This document shows positions 37,122-45,623 of a stretch of 64,000 nt of DNA, in pieces. Within the stretch, counting starts at the first letter, position 1, and each line of letters starts with the position of its first letter. The DNA lies in contig WYDT01000006.1 of NCBI GenBank assembly GCA_013122435.1, forward strand, positions 1 to 64,000, in the 5' to 3' direction. Both the position numbers and the translations under genes were made by a program. Under the pieces are notes generated by a model. It saw only the letters and a list, made by a program, of their open reading frames with translations, did not search any database and was not told the origin of the DNA. The DNA comes from Chloroflexi bacterium AL-N1. Its GTDB lineage: Bacteria; Chloroflexota; Chloroflexia; Chloroflexales; Roseiflexaceae.

Positions 37122-37736
37122 ATGAGCATTGATTTTACAATAAGCTCTCAACTTGCCGCCGATCTTGCGGGAAAAGTCGATCCTAACGAAGCGTCAAAGG
37201 CGCTAGCCTATCTACGTTCCCGAAAGGATGGACGAGCCTTGTTTGATTATCTGCAAACAATTGAGCAACATGGTAAAGCTGTGATTCGCAGTCATCAAAC
37301 ACTACGTTATTACCAAGAAATGCACGAAGCTTTCAAACACCACCTCAGTCAATTTCAAGATAATCCTGAAAAAATGGCAGAGACACTGGGATGGGCAATC
37401 CGCTTACTCCGTTACTACCGTGCAGTTCCTGACTATCAACCGAACTATACTACCCAAAAAGAAAAAAGAGTTACCAGATCTGAAGCTCAGAAGATACCAC
37501 CACCTGTTGGTCCGGAAGTTGGGGACGTGGTAACCGGACAGATTATTCGTCTTCACAATAATGGGGCAGCCGACGTTAAACTCAATCGCTTACCAGATAA
37601 TTTCGTTGGGGTTCTACGGAAAGCAGATGCAAAAGGCCGGCGCTCTGGTGGTATTCGTGGTGAAGTAATCAAAATTGCAGAGGAGGACGGCACGGTCTAT
37701 CTAGTGCTGAAACCTGTGAAACGTCCGAAGGAATAA
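37122..37736 (+). CDS. Unrecognised CRISPR-operon protein with a C-terminal OB/S1-like domain
   Basis: 204 residues. ATG 37122 lies 16 bases after the previous stop, behind AGAAGA; an ATG at 37008 inside the previous gene is rejected. Residues of about 1-105 are helical (SKALAYLRSRKDGRALFDYL, TLRYYQEMHEAFKHHL, MAETLGWAIRLLRYYRA) and recall Csm2-like small subunits loosely. After a basic linker, residues 140-204 look like an OB/S1-type fold: GDVVTGQIIRLHNNGAADVKL, FVGVLRKADA, EVIKIAEEDGTVYLVLK. So an RNA-binding helper of the III-D complex is plausible. I found no matching named family. Confidence 0.6.
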   Translation: MSIDFTISSQLAADLAGKVDPNEASKALAYLRSRKDGRALFDYLQTIEQHGKAVIRSHQTLRYYQEMHEAFKHHLSQFQDNPEKMAETLGWAIRLLRYYRAVPDYQPNYTTQKEKRVTRSEAQKIPPPVGPEVGDVVTGQIIRLHNNGAADVKLNRLPDNFVGVLRKADAKGRRSGGIRGEVIKIAEEDGTVYLVLKPVKRPKE

Positions 37737-37749
37737 AGATCTCGATTTG

Positions 37750-37838
37750 AGCCGTCCGGTGAGCGGCTACAAGCCGCTGCTACAAACAATCCAAAGAATA
37801 TACACCTTGTAGCGGCGGTGTGTCACCGCCGAACTCGG
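37750..37838. repeat. Pair of REP-like hairpins (inverted)
   Basis: AGCGGCT-ACA-AGCCGCT (37762-37778) and CGGCGGTG-TGT-CACCGCCG (37813-37831) are perfect hairpins. The flanking CTACAA and TTGTAG ends face each other, so the two units form an inverted pair, as in bacterial interspersed mosaic elements. They lie in the gap between the OB-fold gene and the CARF-HEPN gene. Confidence 0.6.
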
Positions 37839-37862
37839 GGAATAATGAAGGGAGAAAAACTC

Positions 37863-39134
37863 ATGTATTTCAAAGAGAACCTACGACGCTTCAAAGATAC
37901 AACTGCAAATTATCAATGTGATGGCTTGATTATTTTAGGAAGTAGGCAAGCAGAGACTGCTGCACTTCTCATAGGTGCGCTGCGTCCACAACATGTTGCA
38001 CTTATCTTGACATTAGACACTCAACAATTTAAACAAGAAATCTGTAGTTTCTTGGTAAATGATGTAGATTATCTCGACCAAAGTATACAGGAATTTGGAC
38101 CTGCTACCAATGCCTATGATACACAAGAAATCTACAAGTTATTACGAGTTATTTTTGATAGATGGCCTACAGATTGTACGTATGCGGTAGATGTCACTGG
38201 GGGAACGAAACCAATGACAGTAGGACTAGCTAAAGCAGCCTACTTACTGGAGTTACCAACAATATATGTGGCCAGCGATTACAATGAGGAGACTAATCGT
38301 ATCGTTAAGGATACCCAGCGCTTTACGATTCTACCAGACCCATACGTTGTCTTTGGAGACATTGAGGCAGAAGAATCCTATCGTCTTGCAAACAGACAAG
38401 ACTATAGCGGTGCACATCGTATTTTTGAGAAACTAGCCCGACGCGAGCAAATGCCAGATAATCTACGAGAACATTTTCGTTATTTAACGATGCTAACGGG
38501 AACATATGCCGACTGGGATGTATTTAATCTTAACGGCGCATGTCAACAGATCGAAAAGCTTATACAGTTTCTCAATAGTACAAAGTTACCCAGACTCGAC
38601 AAACATAAAAATGTACTAAAAAAACAATCAACTTTCCTTGAACGTCTCAATAAGACAAATGCTGATATCAACAAAGCCCCATTCACTATTTTACGTGATG
38701 ATCTGCCTACAGTTCTAGCCCTGTTAGGCTCTCTGTATGCCAACGCCGTACGACGAGAAAAGCAAGGAAGATATGACTTTGCAGCACTTCTACTCTACAG
38801 ATGCTTAGAACTGATGAGTCAGAGAAGGTTAGCCTCGCATGGCGTTGATGCAGATAAACAAAGAATCAAGCTCTATGCAGGCTACAAAGAGCTTCAGAAA
38901 CGGCAGGATGCATTTATCAAAAACTATGCTATAACTAGGATTAGTGAGACCAATAAAAGTCGCAATAAAAGTATCCTTGCTCATGGATTCCGCCTCATTA
39001 GATCAAATGAATACAATCAGTTCAAGGAAGTTGTGGATGAGTTGATGGAGCGATTTTTCGCGACAGAGGGCGAAAACCTGGAAGAATGGAAAAACGATTT
39101 CACGTTTATTGAACTAGACAAGGTTAACCTATGA
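37863..39134 (+). CDS. CARF-HEPN ribonuclease, cyclic oligoadenylate effector of the type III system
   Basis: 423 residues. The N-terminal CARF domain binds cyclic oligoadenylate: ILGSRQAETAALLIGA and the signature VDVTGGTKPMTVGLA at about residues 109-122. The C-terminal helical half carries the HEPN motif R367-x6-H374 (SRNKSILAHGF), the RNase active site. Overall size and order match the TIGR02710-like CARF-HEPN family, in the same functional group as Csm6 and Csx1. Activated by Cas10, it would degrade RNA non-specifically. ATG 37863 has AGGGAG eight bases before it; ATG 37845 and 37818 are less good. Separated from the OB-fold gene by 126 bp with REP hairpins; overlaps the next gene by four bases. 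Confidence 0.85.
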   Translation: MYFKENLRRFKDTTANYQCDGLIILGSRQAETAALLIGALRPQHVALILTLDTQQFKQEICSFLVNDVDYLDQSIQEFGPATNAYDTQEIYKLLRVIFDRWPTDCTYAVDVTGGTKPMTVGLAKAAYLLELPTIYVASDYNEETNRIVKDTQRFTILPDPYVVFGDIEAEESYRLANRQDYSGAHRIFEKLARREQMPDNLREHFRYLTMLTGTYADWDVFNLNGACQQIEKLIQFLNSTKLPRLDKHKNVLKKQSTFLERLNKTNADINKAPFTILRDDLPTVLALLGSLYANAVRREKQGRYDFAALLLYRCLELMSQRRLASHGVDADKQRIKLYAGYKELQKRQDAFIKNYAITRISETNKSRNKSILAHGFRLIRSNEYNQFKEVVDELMERFFATEGENLEEWKNDFTFIELDKVNL

Positions 39135-39508
39135 TCCTTCTCAACTACACTCACCCCCTCACCGAGGAGCAGCAGACCCAGCTCAAAACACTGCTCGGCG
39201 AGGTGCCCGAGATACGCAATGTGGCCACCCAGATCGACCGCAGCGTCCCGACGGCACAGGCCGTCGCGGCACTCGCCGACAACGCCCAGCTCACACCGGA
39301 AGAGTGGCAGACCACCCCCTTGCTCCTCAACCCACCTGCACTCGCCCCCGTCGCCACCGCGCTGATCGCCGAAATCCACGGACGCACTGGCTACTTTGTG
39401 CCAACGCTCAACGTACGACCCATCGCCGGATCGTTGCCGCCGCGCTATGAAATCGCCGAGATCGTTGCGTTGCAGGAGATCCGCGACGCAGCACGGGAGC
39501 GGAGGTGA
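39131..39508 (+). CDS. csx15: Csx15-like protein, candidate ring nuclease
   Basis: 125 residues. ILLNYTHPLTEEQ at the N-terminus, LTPEEWQTTPLLLNPPALAPVAT in the middle and GYFVPTLNVRPIAGSLPPRYEI later match the Csx15 family. Members have been reported to degrade the cyclic oligoadenylate messenger, which would switch off the CARF-HEPN RNase encoded next to it. Overlap of four bases with that gene suggests tight coupling. The last codons run into a GTTARGG repeat just after the TGA. Confidence 0.8.
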   Translation: MILLNYTHPLTEEQQTQLKTLLGEVPEIRNVATQIDRSVPTAQAVAALADNAQLTPEEWQTTPLLLNPPALAPVATALIAEIHGRTGYFVPTLNVRPIAGSLPPRYEIAEIVALQEIRDAARERR

Positions 39509-39510
39509 GA

Positions 39511-39550
39511 GTTAGGGGTTAGGAATTAAGGGTTAGGGGTTAAGGGTTAA
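39511..39550 (+). repeat. Degenerate heptad repeat (GTTARGG)n
   Basis: Five and a half copies in strict 7-base phase: GTTAGGG, GTTAGGA, ATTAAGG, GTTAGGG, GTTAAGG, GTTAA. It starts 3 bases after the csx15 stop. Shorter copies lie at 43532 and 53637. The remaining DNA to 39680 holds two other repeat types (next entry) and no gene. Confidence 0.7.
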
Positions 39551-39582
39551 GCTTGTCCAGCTGCTCCAGCGCTTTATCGTTG

Positions 39583-39650
39583 CCTTCGACAGGCTCAGGC
39601 AACCTGCCCTACCACTCAATCGCTCACACCGGCCTTCGACAGACTCAGGC
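39583..39650. repeat. Two copies of CCTTCGACAGRCTCAGGC
   Basis: The 18-base word CCTTCGACAGGCTCAGGC (39583-39600) returns at 39633-39650 with one substitution, exactly 50 bp later. Related words such as TTCGACAGGCTCAG occur between genes of many bacteria. CTCAATCGCT is also repeated nearby (39615, 39672, 39681). Confidence 0.6.
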
Positions 39651-39680
39651 GGCCTCCCTGCCTCGCCAACGCTCAATCGC

Positions 39681-41186
39681 TCAATCGCTCTGCCGCTCCG
39701 CTCCAACCACCGCATCATACAACCGCTCCTGGCGGGTGATGGCTTCCTGATAACGCGCATGGCTCACCGGATCGGGCTCATACACCGTCGAATCTGCCAC
39801 GGGCATGTCGGCTAGAGCCAGCAGATTGAGCGCCTCCAATGCCAACAATGCCACCCCACGACTCGTAGCTTCCGGCTCGGCAGAGGAGACAACGGGACGT
39901 CCAATCACATTGGCGATGATCTGCATCCACGCAGGGGAACTGAGCAACGCTCCGCCACTCGCCACGACCTGATACTCACCAGAATGCTGGGCGCGAATGC
40001 TGCGCTCGATCAGTCCAAAACGATACGCTACAGCCTCTAACCCAGCCTGGAGGATATCGAGCGGAGTGGTGCTACTCGTGATACCACTGATGGTCGCCTG
40101 CACATCGCCTGCCCATCCTGGGCTCCGCTCGCCAGCCACAAAAGGTAACACCGTCAGCCCATGGCCATCGGGCGGCCTATGTGCGAGTTCGTGTTCGATA
40201 GTCGCAGCGTCCGGCAATTGCAACGTCTGCGCCATCCACGCATACACGTTGCCGCCCTCGCTTGTCGCGCCACCCAACAACATCCGCCGCTGATCGACGC
40301 GGTAGCACCACAAGCCTTTGGGCACACGCGGTACCTCGGGCAACACCAGGCGTAACGCCCCCGTCGTGCCAACGGTCAGTGCCATGCGGGATGGGTCGGC
40401 ACATCCGCTCCCGATGTTGGCGGCGGCACCATCGCCGATTGCGGGAAACCATGGAACGTTGCGAAGTGCTGGCCAGCGCGTGGCATAGGGTTCGCGCAAA
40501 CCACACAGGGAGTTGCCCACATCGACCAGCGGCCCAAATTGCTCAGGTGTCATCTCCAGCGCTTCGAGCAATGACGTATCCCAGATCAACTCACGTCGAT
40601 TGAGCAAGCCGCTCCACGATGCCGCCGAGTAGCTGACTCGACTTTCGCCAAACAGCTTGAGTTCTAGATATTCGCCAAGGGTAATCCAGCGTGCCACAGT
40701 TTGCCATACCTCCGGCTGCGTACGCTGTAACCATGCCAAACGCGCTGGCCAGTAGCTGGTGCGGAGCAGACAGCCGGTGCGCTCGTGGATAGACTCCTCG
40801 TCGAGTGATCGCCGGAGCGCTGCGGCGTCGGCGCTGTTGCGTGTGTCGGCATAGGTGATAAGTGGTGTGAGTGGTTCGCCCACCGCGTCGAGGGCCAGTA
40901 GATTAGAGACAAACGTCGCCACAGCCACGCCCGCAATCGCAGCGCCAAGCTTATCGACACTCGCCAGCACCGCGTCGAGGCAGTGCTCAATCCGTGCCAG
41001 CAGCACACCCACATCTTCCTGGGCCGCACCATCAGCCTGTGTGGGAATAGCACACCGCTCCTGAGCACCGATGTCTGAAATATGCCGCCCCAGTCGGTCA
41101 AAGAGCAGTACGCGCACCGAGGAACTTCCCACATCAATGGTTACAATAAAAGGCGCTTCAGCATGCTGACGGGCCACAGGTGGCAT
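39681..41186 (-). CDS. FGGY-family carbohydrate kinase (gluconokinase-like)
   Basis: 501 residues, the usual length for the family. N-terminal phosphate-binding motif TIDVGSSSVRVLLFD, ADTRNSADA in the first domain and VGTTGALRL, then ATP-binding GGATSEGGN and the C-terminal ASGGALLSSPAWMQIIANVIGRPV. It phosphorylates a sugar or sugar acid; gluconate is the closest fit by general look (ITYADTRN, VGNSLCGL) but not certain. It sits 20 bp after the alkyltransferase-like gene on the same strand, at the end of an ABC exporter run; whether this is one operon is unclear. The sequence downstream of its stop is repetitive. Confidence 0.85.
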   Translation of the reverse strand: MPPVARQHAEAPFIVTIDVGSSSVRVLLFDRLGRHISDIGAQERCAIPTQADGAAQEDVGVLLARIEHCLDAVLASVDKLGAAIAGVAVATFVSNLLALDAVGEPLTPLITYADTRNSADAAALRRSLDEESIHERTGCLLRTSYWPARLAWLQRTQPEVWQTVARWITLGEYLELKLFGESRVSYSAASWSGLLNRRELIWDTSLLEALEMTPEQFGPLVDVGNSLCGLREPYATRWPALRNVPWFPAIGDGAAANIGSGCADPSRMALTVGTTGALRLVLPEVPRVPKGLWCYRVDQRRMLLGGATSEGGNVYAWMAQTLQLPDAATIEHELAHRPPDGHGLTVLPFVAGERSPGWAGDVQATISGITSSTTPLDILQAGLEAVAYRFGLIERSIRAQHSGEYQVVASGGALLSSPAWMQIIANVIGRPVVSSAEPEATSRGVALLALEALNLLALADMPVADSTVYEPDPVSHARYQEAITRQERLYDAVVGAERQSD

Positions 41187-41205
41187 GAGTGCTCCTTCGC
41201 ATTGT

Positions 41206-41607
41206 TCAGAAAAGACTCAATTGTTCAGCCTCGTCTTCGTCATCGCGTGGTGGGAGTGTCTGAAAACCATGGGCTGCGGCCCACTCGGTGCTGGGACCAG
41301 CCCAGTGAAATCGCGCCATAATCACCCGCTCCTGAGCATTAAACACGATTCCTTCGTCCTCCAGAATCTGGCGTTGGGCCAGACCACGCGTGCTGATGCC
41401 GCCTTCTTTGTTGATAATACGCTGCCACGGGACGCTCTCCACACGGTCTTTGGGAATCTCATTCAGCGCATACCCGACCATGCGTGCATCACAGCCACCA
41501 CCAACAATCGTCGCGATATCACCGTAGGTCGCCACCATACCGCATGGCACCTGCTCGATCACCTGGTAAATCCGCTGGTAGAGCATATACTCCGAGGTGT
41601 TTTGCAT
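41206..41607 (-). CDS. Alkyltransferase-like protein (ATL), MGMT family without the active cysteine
   Basis: 133 residues. The DNA-binding half of O6-alkylguanine transferase: IYQVIEQVPCGMVATYGDIA, a helix with ARMVGYALNEIP (the arginine finger is in ARMVG), then SVPWQRIINKEG. In active MGMT the motif is PCHR; here P-W61-Q-R replaces the alkyl-accepting Cys, as in ATL proteins that bind alkylated DNA and hand it to nucleotide excision repair. Start ATG 41607 has GAGG six bases before it and begins the conserved sequence; the longer frame to 41658 is unlikely. It lies between an ABC exporter gene and the FGGY kinase, same direction. Confidence 0.85.
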   Translation of the reverse strand: MQNTSEYMLYQRIYQVIEQVPCGMVATYGDIATIVGGGCDARMVGYALNEIPKDRVESVPWQRIINKEGGISTRGLAQRQILEDEGIVFNAQERVIMARFHWAGPSTEWAAAHGFQTLPPRDDEDEAEQLSLF

Positions 41608-41654
41608 ATCGACCTCACATTCTTGGATGACTGAACCTATTATACTCGTCCTTT

Positions 41655-43442
41655 TCATCCATACGATTCAGGGCTCGTCGCCATCTGGTGGCGATGCAGC
41701 CGCGCATAGTAGCCCCCTTGTTCCAGCAGTGTTTCGTGGTTGCCATCCTCCACGATCACCCCGTGGTGCATCACGATGATACGGTCTGCGCCACGAATGG
41801 TGCTCAAGCGATGGGCGATCACAACGCTGGTGCGGGTTTTAAGAATACGCGCAAGGGCATCCTGGATCAGTGCTTCGGTAGCAGTATCGATGCTGCTGGT
41901 CGCTTCGTCGAGCACCAACACGCCCTCGGGACTCAACACAATAGCCCGTGCCAACGCCAGCAACTGCCGCTGCCCAACCGAGAGATTGGCGCCACCCGAC
42001 ATCACTTCGTACTCATAACCGCCGGGAAGTTGCTCGATAAACTGTGCAGCATTGGTAATCTCAGCAGCCCGACGCACCTCAGCATCGGTGACGTCATCGC
42101 GGTACAGACGGATGTTGAACGCGACACTGCCTGCCAGACAGACCGGGTCCTGGGGCACGACAGCCACCGCCTGACGGAGATTATCTAAATGAAGCTTTTT
42201 GATGTTGATACCGTCTAATAACACCTTACCCTGTTGGGGATCATAAAAACGTGCAATCAGACCGACGAGGCTGGATTTGCCTGCGCCAGTCGCCCCAACT
42301 ATCGCAACAGTTTGGCCAGCCGGAATGGTGAGCGACACATCGCGTAGCACTGGCTCGTCGGGGATGTAGGAAAACCCCACGTTGCGTAGCTCGATCTGGC
42401 CACGCACTCGCGGTAGCTCTTTGGGGTTTTCGGGGTTCTGTATTTCCGGCTCGGTGTGCAGCAATCGGTCGACACGTTCGGCAGCACCAAGCGCGATCTG
42501 GACAGCGTTGTACTGCTCAGAGAGGCGCAGAACTGGTTGGAAAGCCCGCTCGGTGTACTGCACAAACGCCACCAGCATACCCAGCGAGGCCCACCCGGCC
42601 AACACACCCTGACCACCACCATACAGCAACAAGGCGATCCCAACCGATGCGAGAACCTCCTGTACGGCAAGGAACACCGCACTGTTACGACGCAGTGTGA
42701 GCAGCGCCTGACGATAGCGCCAGTTGTAGCCGTCAAACTCGTGGGCGCTCTGCTTCTGTCGCCCAAACAACTGCACCAGCGTCATACCATTGAGATGCTC
42801 ATTGATAAAGCTGCTGGTGCGCGCCAGTGCAGTACGTTCACCACTGGAGGAGTGGCGAATACGCGAACGAAAGTAGACCGTCACCACGGTAAAGACAGGC
42901 AGTACGATGAGCGCCAGCAACGCCAGCTGCCAGTTGAGTGTGAACATCACTACCACAATGACGAGCAGCGTGACGCTCTCGGTGAGAATGATGATGACGC
43001 TGCTCGACAATAGCGCGTTGAGTGCATCGATGTCGCTGGTCAAGCGGGTGACCAGATCACCCACAGGTGTTTTGTTGAAGAAGGGCTGGCCCTGTCGGAG
43101 CATATGGCCAAACAAACGCGTGCGGAGATCGGCAAGGGCACGCTGCCCGGCCTGCTGCAGAAAAAACAATTGGGCGTATTGAATACCAAACATGCCCAAC
43201 GCCGTCGCACCGTAGAGCAGCACAATCGGCCACAATCCAGCAACATCACCAGCCTCGATCGGGCCATCGATGGCTTGCTGGAGCAAGAATGGCGGGATGA
43301 CATTGAGTGTTGCGGTGCCGATCAGGAGCACCATGCCGATGAGGAGTGGCCGCCAGTGGGGCGCCATCGTCAGAATGGTCAGACGCAAGAGCGCTACGTC
43401 CTGACCTATATTCGTAACCTTTTTCGTCGATGTATTTGTCAT
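41655..43442 (-). CDS. ABC exporter half-transporter, subunit B of heterodimer
   Basis: 595 residues: six membrane helices (about residues 30-310), then a nucleotide-binding domain with Walker A GATGAGKSS, Q-loop, signature LSVGQRQ (degenerate second Gly to Val) and Walker B LVLDEATSSID with catalytic Glu. H-loop is IAHRLSTI. It pairs with the gene just upstream, whose Walker B ends LLLDDS; this is the usual heterodimer with one canonical and one degenerate ATP site (BmrC/D, LmrC/D type). Function: export of drugs, lipids or peptides; substrate unknown. Gap to upstream gene 99 bp. Confidence 0.9.
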   Translation of the reverse strand: MTNTSTKKVTNIGQDVALLRLTILTMAPHWRPLLIGMVLLIGTATLNVIPPFLLQQAIDGPIEAGDVAGLWPIVLLYGATALGMFGIQYAQLFFLQQAGQRALADLRTRLFGHMLRQGQPFFNKTPVGDLVTRLTSDIDALNALLSSSVIIILTESVTLLVIVVVMFTLNWQLALLALIVLPVFTVVTVYFRSRIRHSSSGERTALARTSSFINEHLNGMTLVQLFGRQKQSAHEFDGYNWRYRQALLTLRRNSAVFLAVQEVLASVGIALLLYGGGQGVLAGWASLGMLVAFVQYTERAFQPVLRLSEQYNAVQIALGAAERVDRLLHTEPEIQNPENPKELPRVRGQIELRNVGFSYIPDEPVLRDVSLTIPAGQTVAIVGATGAGKSSLVGLIARFYDPQQGKVLLDGINIKKLHLDNLRQAVAVVPQDPVCLAGSVAFNIRLYRDDVTDAEVRRAAEITNAAQFIEQLPGGYEYEVMSGGANLSVGQRQLLALARAIVLSPEGVLVLDEATSSIDTATEALIQDALARILKTRTSVVIAHRLSTIRGADRIIVMHHGVIVEDGNHETLLEQGGYYARLHRHQMATSPESYG

Positions 43443-43531
43443 TATGTAAACACCTCACTTCAGGTAAGTGTAGAAGCAATAGCCAACATCCATAGGTAGG
43501 TGGCTCGCCCGCCTGCCAGTTTGTCTGTCCA

Positions 43532-43546
43532 CCCTTAACCCTTAAC
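43532..43546 (-). repeat. Short GTTAAGG heptad repeat
   Basis: Read on the minus strand it is GTTAAGG GTTAAGG G. The first unit supplies the TAA stop codon (43542-43544) of the preceding ABC gene. Same word as the csx15-side repeat, and both follow GAGA. Confidence 0.55.
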
Positions 43547-45281
43547 TCTCTCCCTCTTCTGACTGCTGCAGTTCGCGTCGATACATTGCCGCGTACAGAC
43601 CGTTGTGCAATAGCAAGTTCTGATGGGTGCCACGCTCAACAATGCGGCCCTCGTCCAGCACGATGATCTGATCGGCGTCACGCACCGAGGCCAACCGCTG
43701 ACTCACGACGATGCGGGTACGATCCGCACTGATGGAGCCCAGTGCGCTCAACACCTCTGCCGCCGTTTGGGTATCTACACTTGAGAGTGAGTCGTCGAGC
43801 AACAAAATCTTAGGATCGCGGATAAGTGCACGGGCAATAGCAGTACGTTGTTTCTGCCCACCAGACAGCGTTGCGCCACGCTCACCAACAATGGTCCCCA
43901 AACCCTGTGGAAGTTGCGCCAGATCGTTATTGAGGCGTGCCATTTGTGCTGCCAGATGAATACGCTCATCGGGAACTGCGTCAAGACCAAGGGTGATATT
44001 TTCTTGTAATGCCATGCTAAACAGTAGCGTCTCTTGTAGCACATAGGTAACGGAACGGCGTAGATGCTTCAGTTTGATGTTCCGCACATCGTGTCCGTCA
44101 ATGGTCACGCGTCCTTCGTCGACATCACGAATGCGCCCGATGAGGCTCAACAGGGTGCTCTTCCCAGAACCAGTTGCACCGACAATACCAAGGGTTGTGC
44201 CAGCCGGAATCTCGATATTGATATCACGCAATACCCAGCGCTCTTCGGCCTGTACCCCCACGCCTTCGAAGCGGATTGTGCCTTGCAGCGGAGGCTTGAT
44301 AGCCTCGGGCGAGTCAACAATCTGAGGTCTGCGGCGCAGAATCTCACCAATACGACCAGCCGCGGCACTCCCCTGCTGGAGGCGCTCAAACGCCTGACCA
44401 AGCGACTGGGCCGCACCACTCAGCACGACGAGATACACGATAAACTGGACATACTCACCGACCGTCAAGGTGCCATTGATAATCATTGCACCACCAAGCC
44501 CTAAGACCACGGTAGAAGATAAACGCACCATCAGGGTAGGAAGGGGAGAAATAGCACTTGAACGTAAAACAAAAGCCAGGTTGCGCTGCATATAGCTTTC
44601 ATTCAAGTTTTTAAATGCTGCTGCCGCCGCCGGTTCCTGGGCATAGGCCATGAGCGTGCGGGCTGCACTCAAATGTTCCTGTGAAAAGGCTGAGAGTCGC
44701 CCTAGTTCGTGTTGGACCCGATCAAAGGCACGCTCCATCACCCGCCCCAACCCAACCTGCGCCGCCACACTCACGGTCAACATGACGATCACGATGGTCG
44801 CCAACAGCGGGCTCGAACGCGCCATCAGCGCACAACCGATACCGATGAGGAATAATGCATGCATCGACATTTGAAAGCCCGCACTGTAAAAACGCCAGAT
44901 ATAGATAAAGTCGCTGGACGCACGTGACAGCAGATCGCCAATGCCATACTGCATGAGCGCCGCACGATCAAAGGTCAACAGGCGATCAAACATATCTTTG
45001 CTCATCTGATAACTAACGCCGACTGCAATGGTGCCTGTGAGCATACGCAGAAGATAACGAAAGAGGGCTAAGGTACAGGAAAGACCGATAATACCGAAGG
45101 CATATAAAGCAAGCACTTGCGGTCGGATACCATTGCCAAGCTCGTTTATGACCTGTCCAATAAGTACCGGGCTGTACGCCTGAGCGCTGGCACCAATTGC
45201 AGCATAAAGGGTTCCGAGGAGCAACATTCCCCGGTATGGACGCATATATGGCAAGAGAAATCGTAACCCAGCGTGTCGCAT
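43542..45281 (-). CDS. ABC exporter half-transporter, subunit A of heterodimer
   Basis: 579 residues, six membrane helices and a nucleotide-binding domain: Walker A GATGSGKST, intact signature LSGGQKQR, Walker B ILLLDDSLSSVD. The catalytic Glu after the Walker B Asp is Asp here. So ATP hydrolysis would take place only at the composite site formed by its LSGGQ and the Walker A/B of the 41655 protein. Strong ribosome site GGAGG before ATG 45281. First gene of a run of four minus-strand genes. A 39-bp repeat lies 279 bp upstream (45560). Confidence 0.9.
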   Translation of the reverse strand: MRHAGLRFLLPYMRPYRGMLLLGTLYAAIGASAQAYSPVLIGQVINELGNGIRPQVLALYAFGIIGLSCTLALFRYLLRMLTGTIAVGVSYQMSKDMFDRLLTFDRAALMQYGIGDLLSRASSDFIYIWRFYSAGFQMSMHALFLIGIGCALMARSSPLLATIVIVMLTVSVAAQVGLGRVMERAFDRVQHELGRLSAFSQEHLSAARTLMAYAQEPAAAAAFKNLNESYMQRNLAFVLRSSAISPLPTLMVRLSSTVVLGLGGAMIINGTLTVGEYVQFIVYLVVLSGAAQSLGQAFERLQQGSAAAGRIGEILRRRPQIVDSPEAIKPPLQGTIRFEGVGVQAEERWVLRDINIEIPAGTTLGIVGATGSGKSTLLSLIGRIRDVDEGRVTIDGHDVRNIKLKHLRRSVTYVLQETLLFSMALQENITLGLDAVPDERIHLAAQMARLNNDLAQLPQGLGTIVGERGATLSGGQKQRTAIARALIRDPKILLLDDSLSSVDTQTAAEVLSALGSISADRTRIVVSQRLASVRDADQIIVLDEGRIVERGTHQNLLLHNGLYAAMYRRELQQSEEGES

Positions 45282-45623
45282 GAATCCTCCTTTACAATAA
45301 AAAACTATGACGCATCATTTGGATGGTCTCGCCTGTGTTATCAGCTGATAGCGGAAGAGATCACATGAGCCAGAGCGTGTAAGGCCCTGGCTTACCCTTC
45401 TCTGCTGCCATGCTGCAAATAATACTGAACCAAAGGCAGAGGATGTATACGGCCCCATCGCCGAAACACACACATGGTGTCAAAATAGAACTACGTTTCA
45501 ATGTGGTTATCTGATTGTAGCGATAGTAATGCTGCTCGTGCATATATTATATATAGCATTTTTAACTCTTTCCATACATCTTTAGTCTGGTTTGTGCTCA
45601 TTGTGACGCAAAGCTTCTGATAT
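45282..45623. other. Intergenic region, 342 bp, upstream of the ABC operon
   Basis: AT-rich with no gene. A hairpin AGCCAG-CTGGCT lies at 45368-45392, and a copy of a 39-bp repeat at 45560-45598. Just beyond the repeat on the minus strand, TATATAAT may be a -10 hexamer for the operon 45281-39681. Confidence 0.5.
45560..45598 (-). repeat. 39-bp repeat, copy 1, upstream of ABC operon 45281
   Basis: 35 of 39 bases are identical to 49538-49576, sharing TCTTTCCATACATC and TTAGTCTGGTTT. Both copies point the same way and lie 279 and 177 bp upstream of the first gene of an ABC exporter operon. Shared regulation is the likeliest reading. Confidence 0.65.

Noticed and set aside
39511..39550. Telomere of a linear replicon
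   Set aside because: Internal, only about 40 bases, and repeated at other internal sites.
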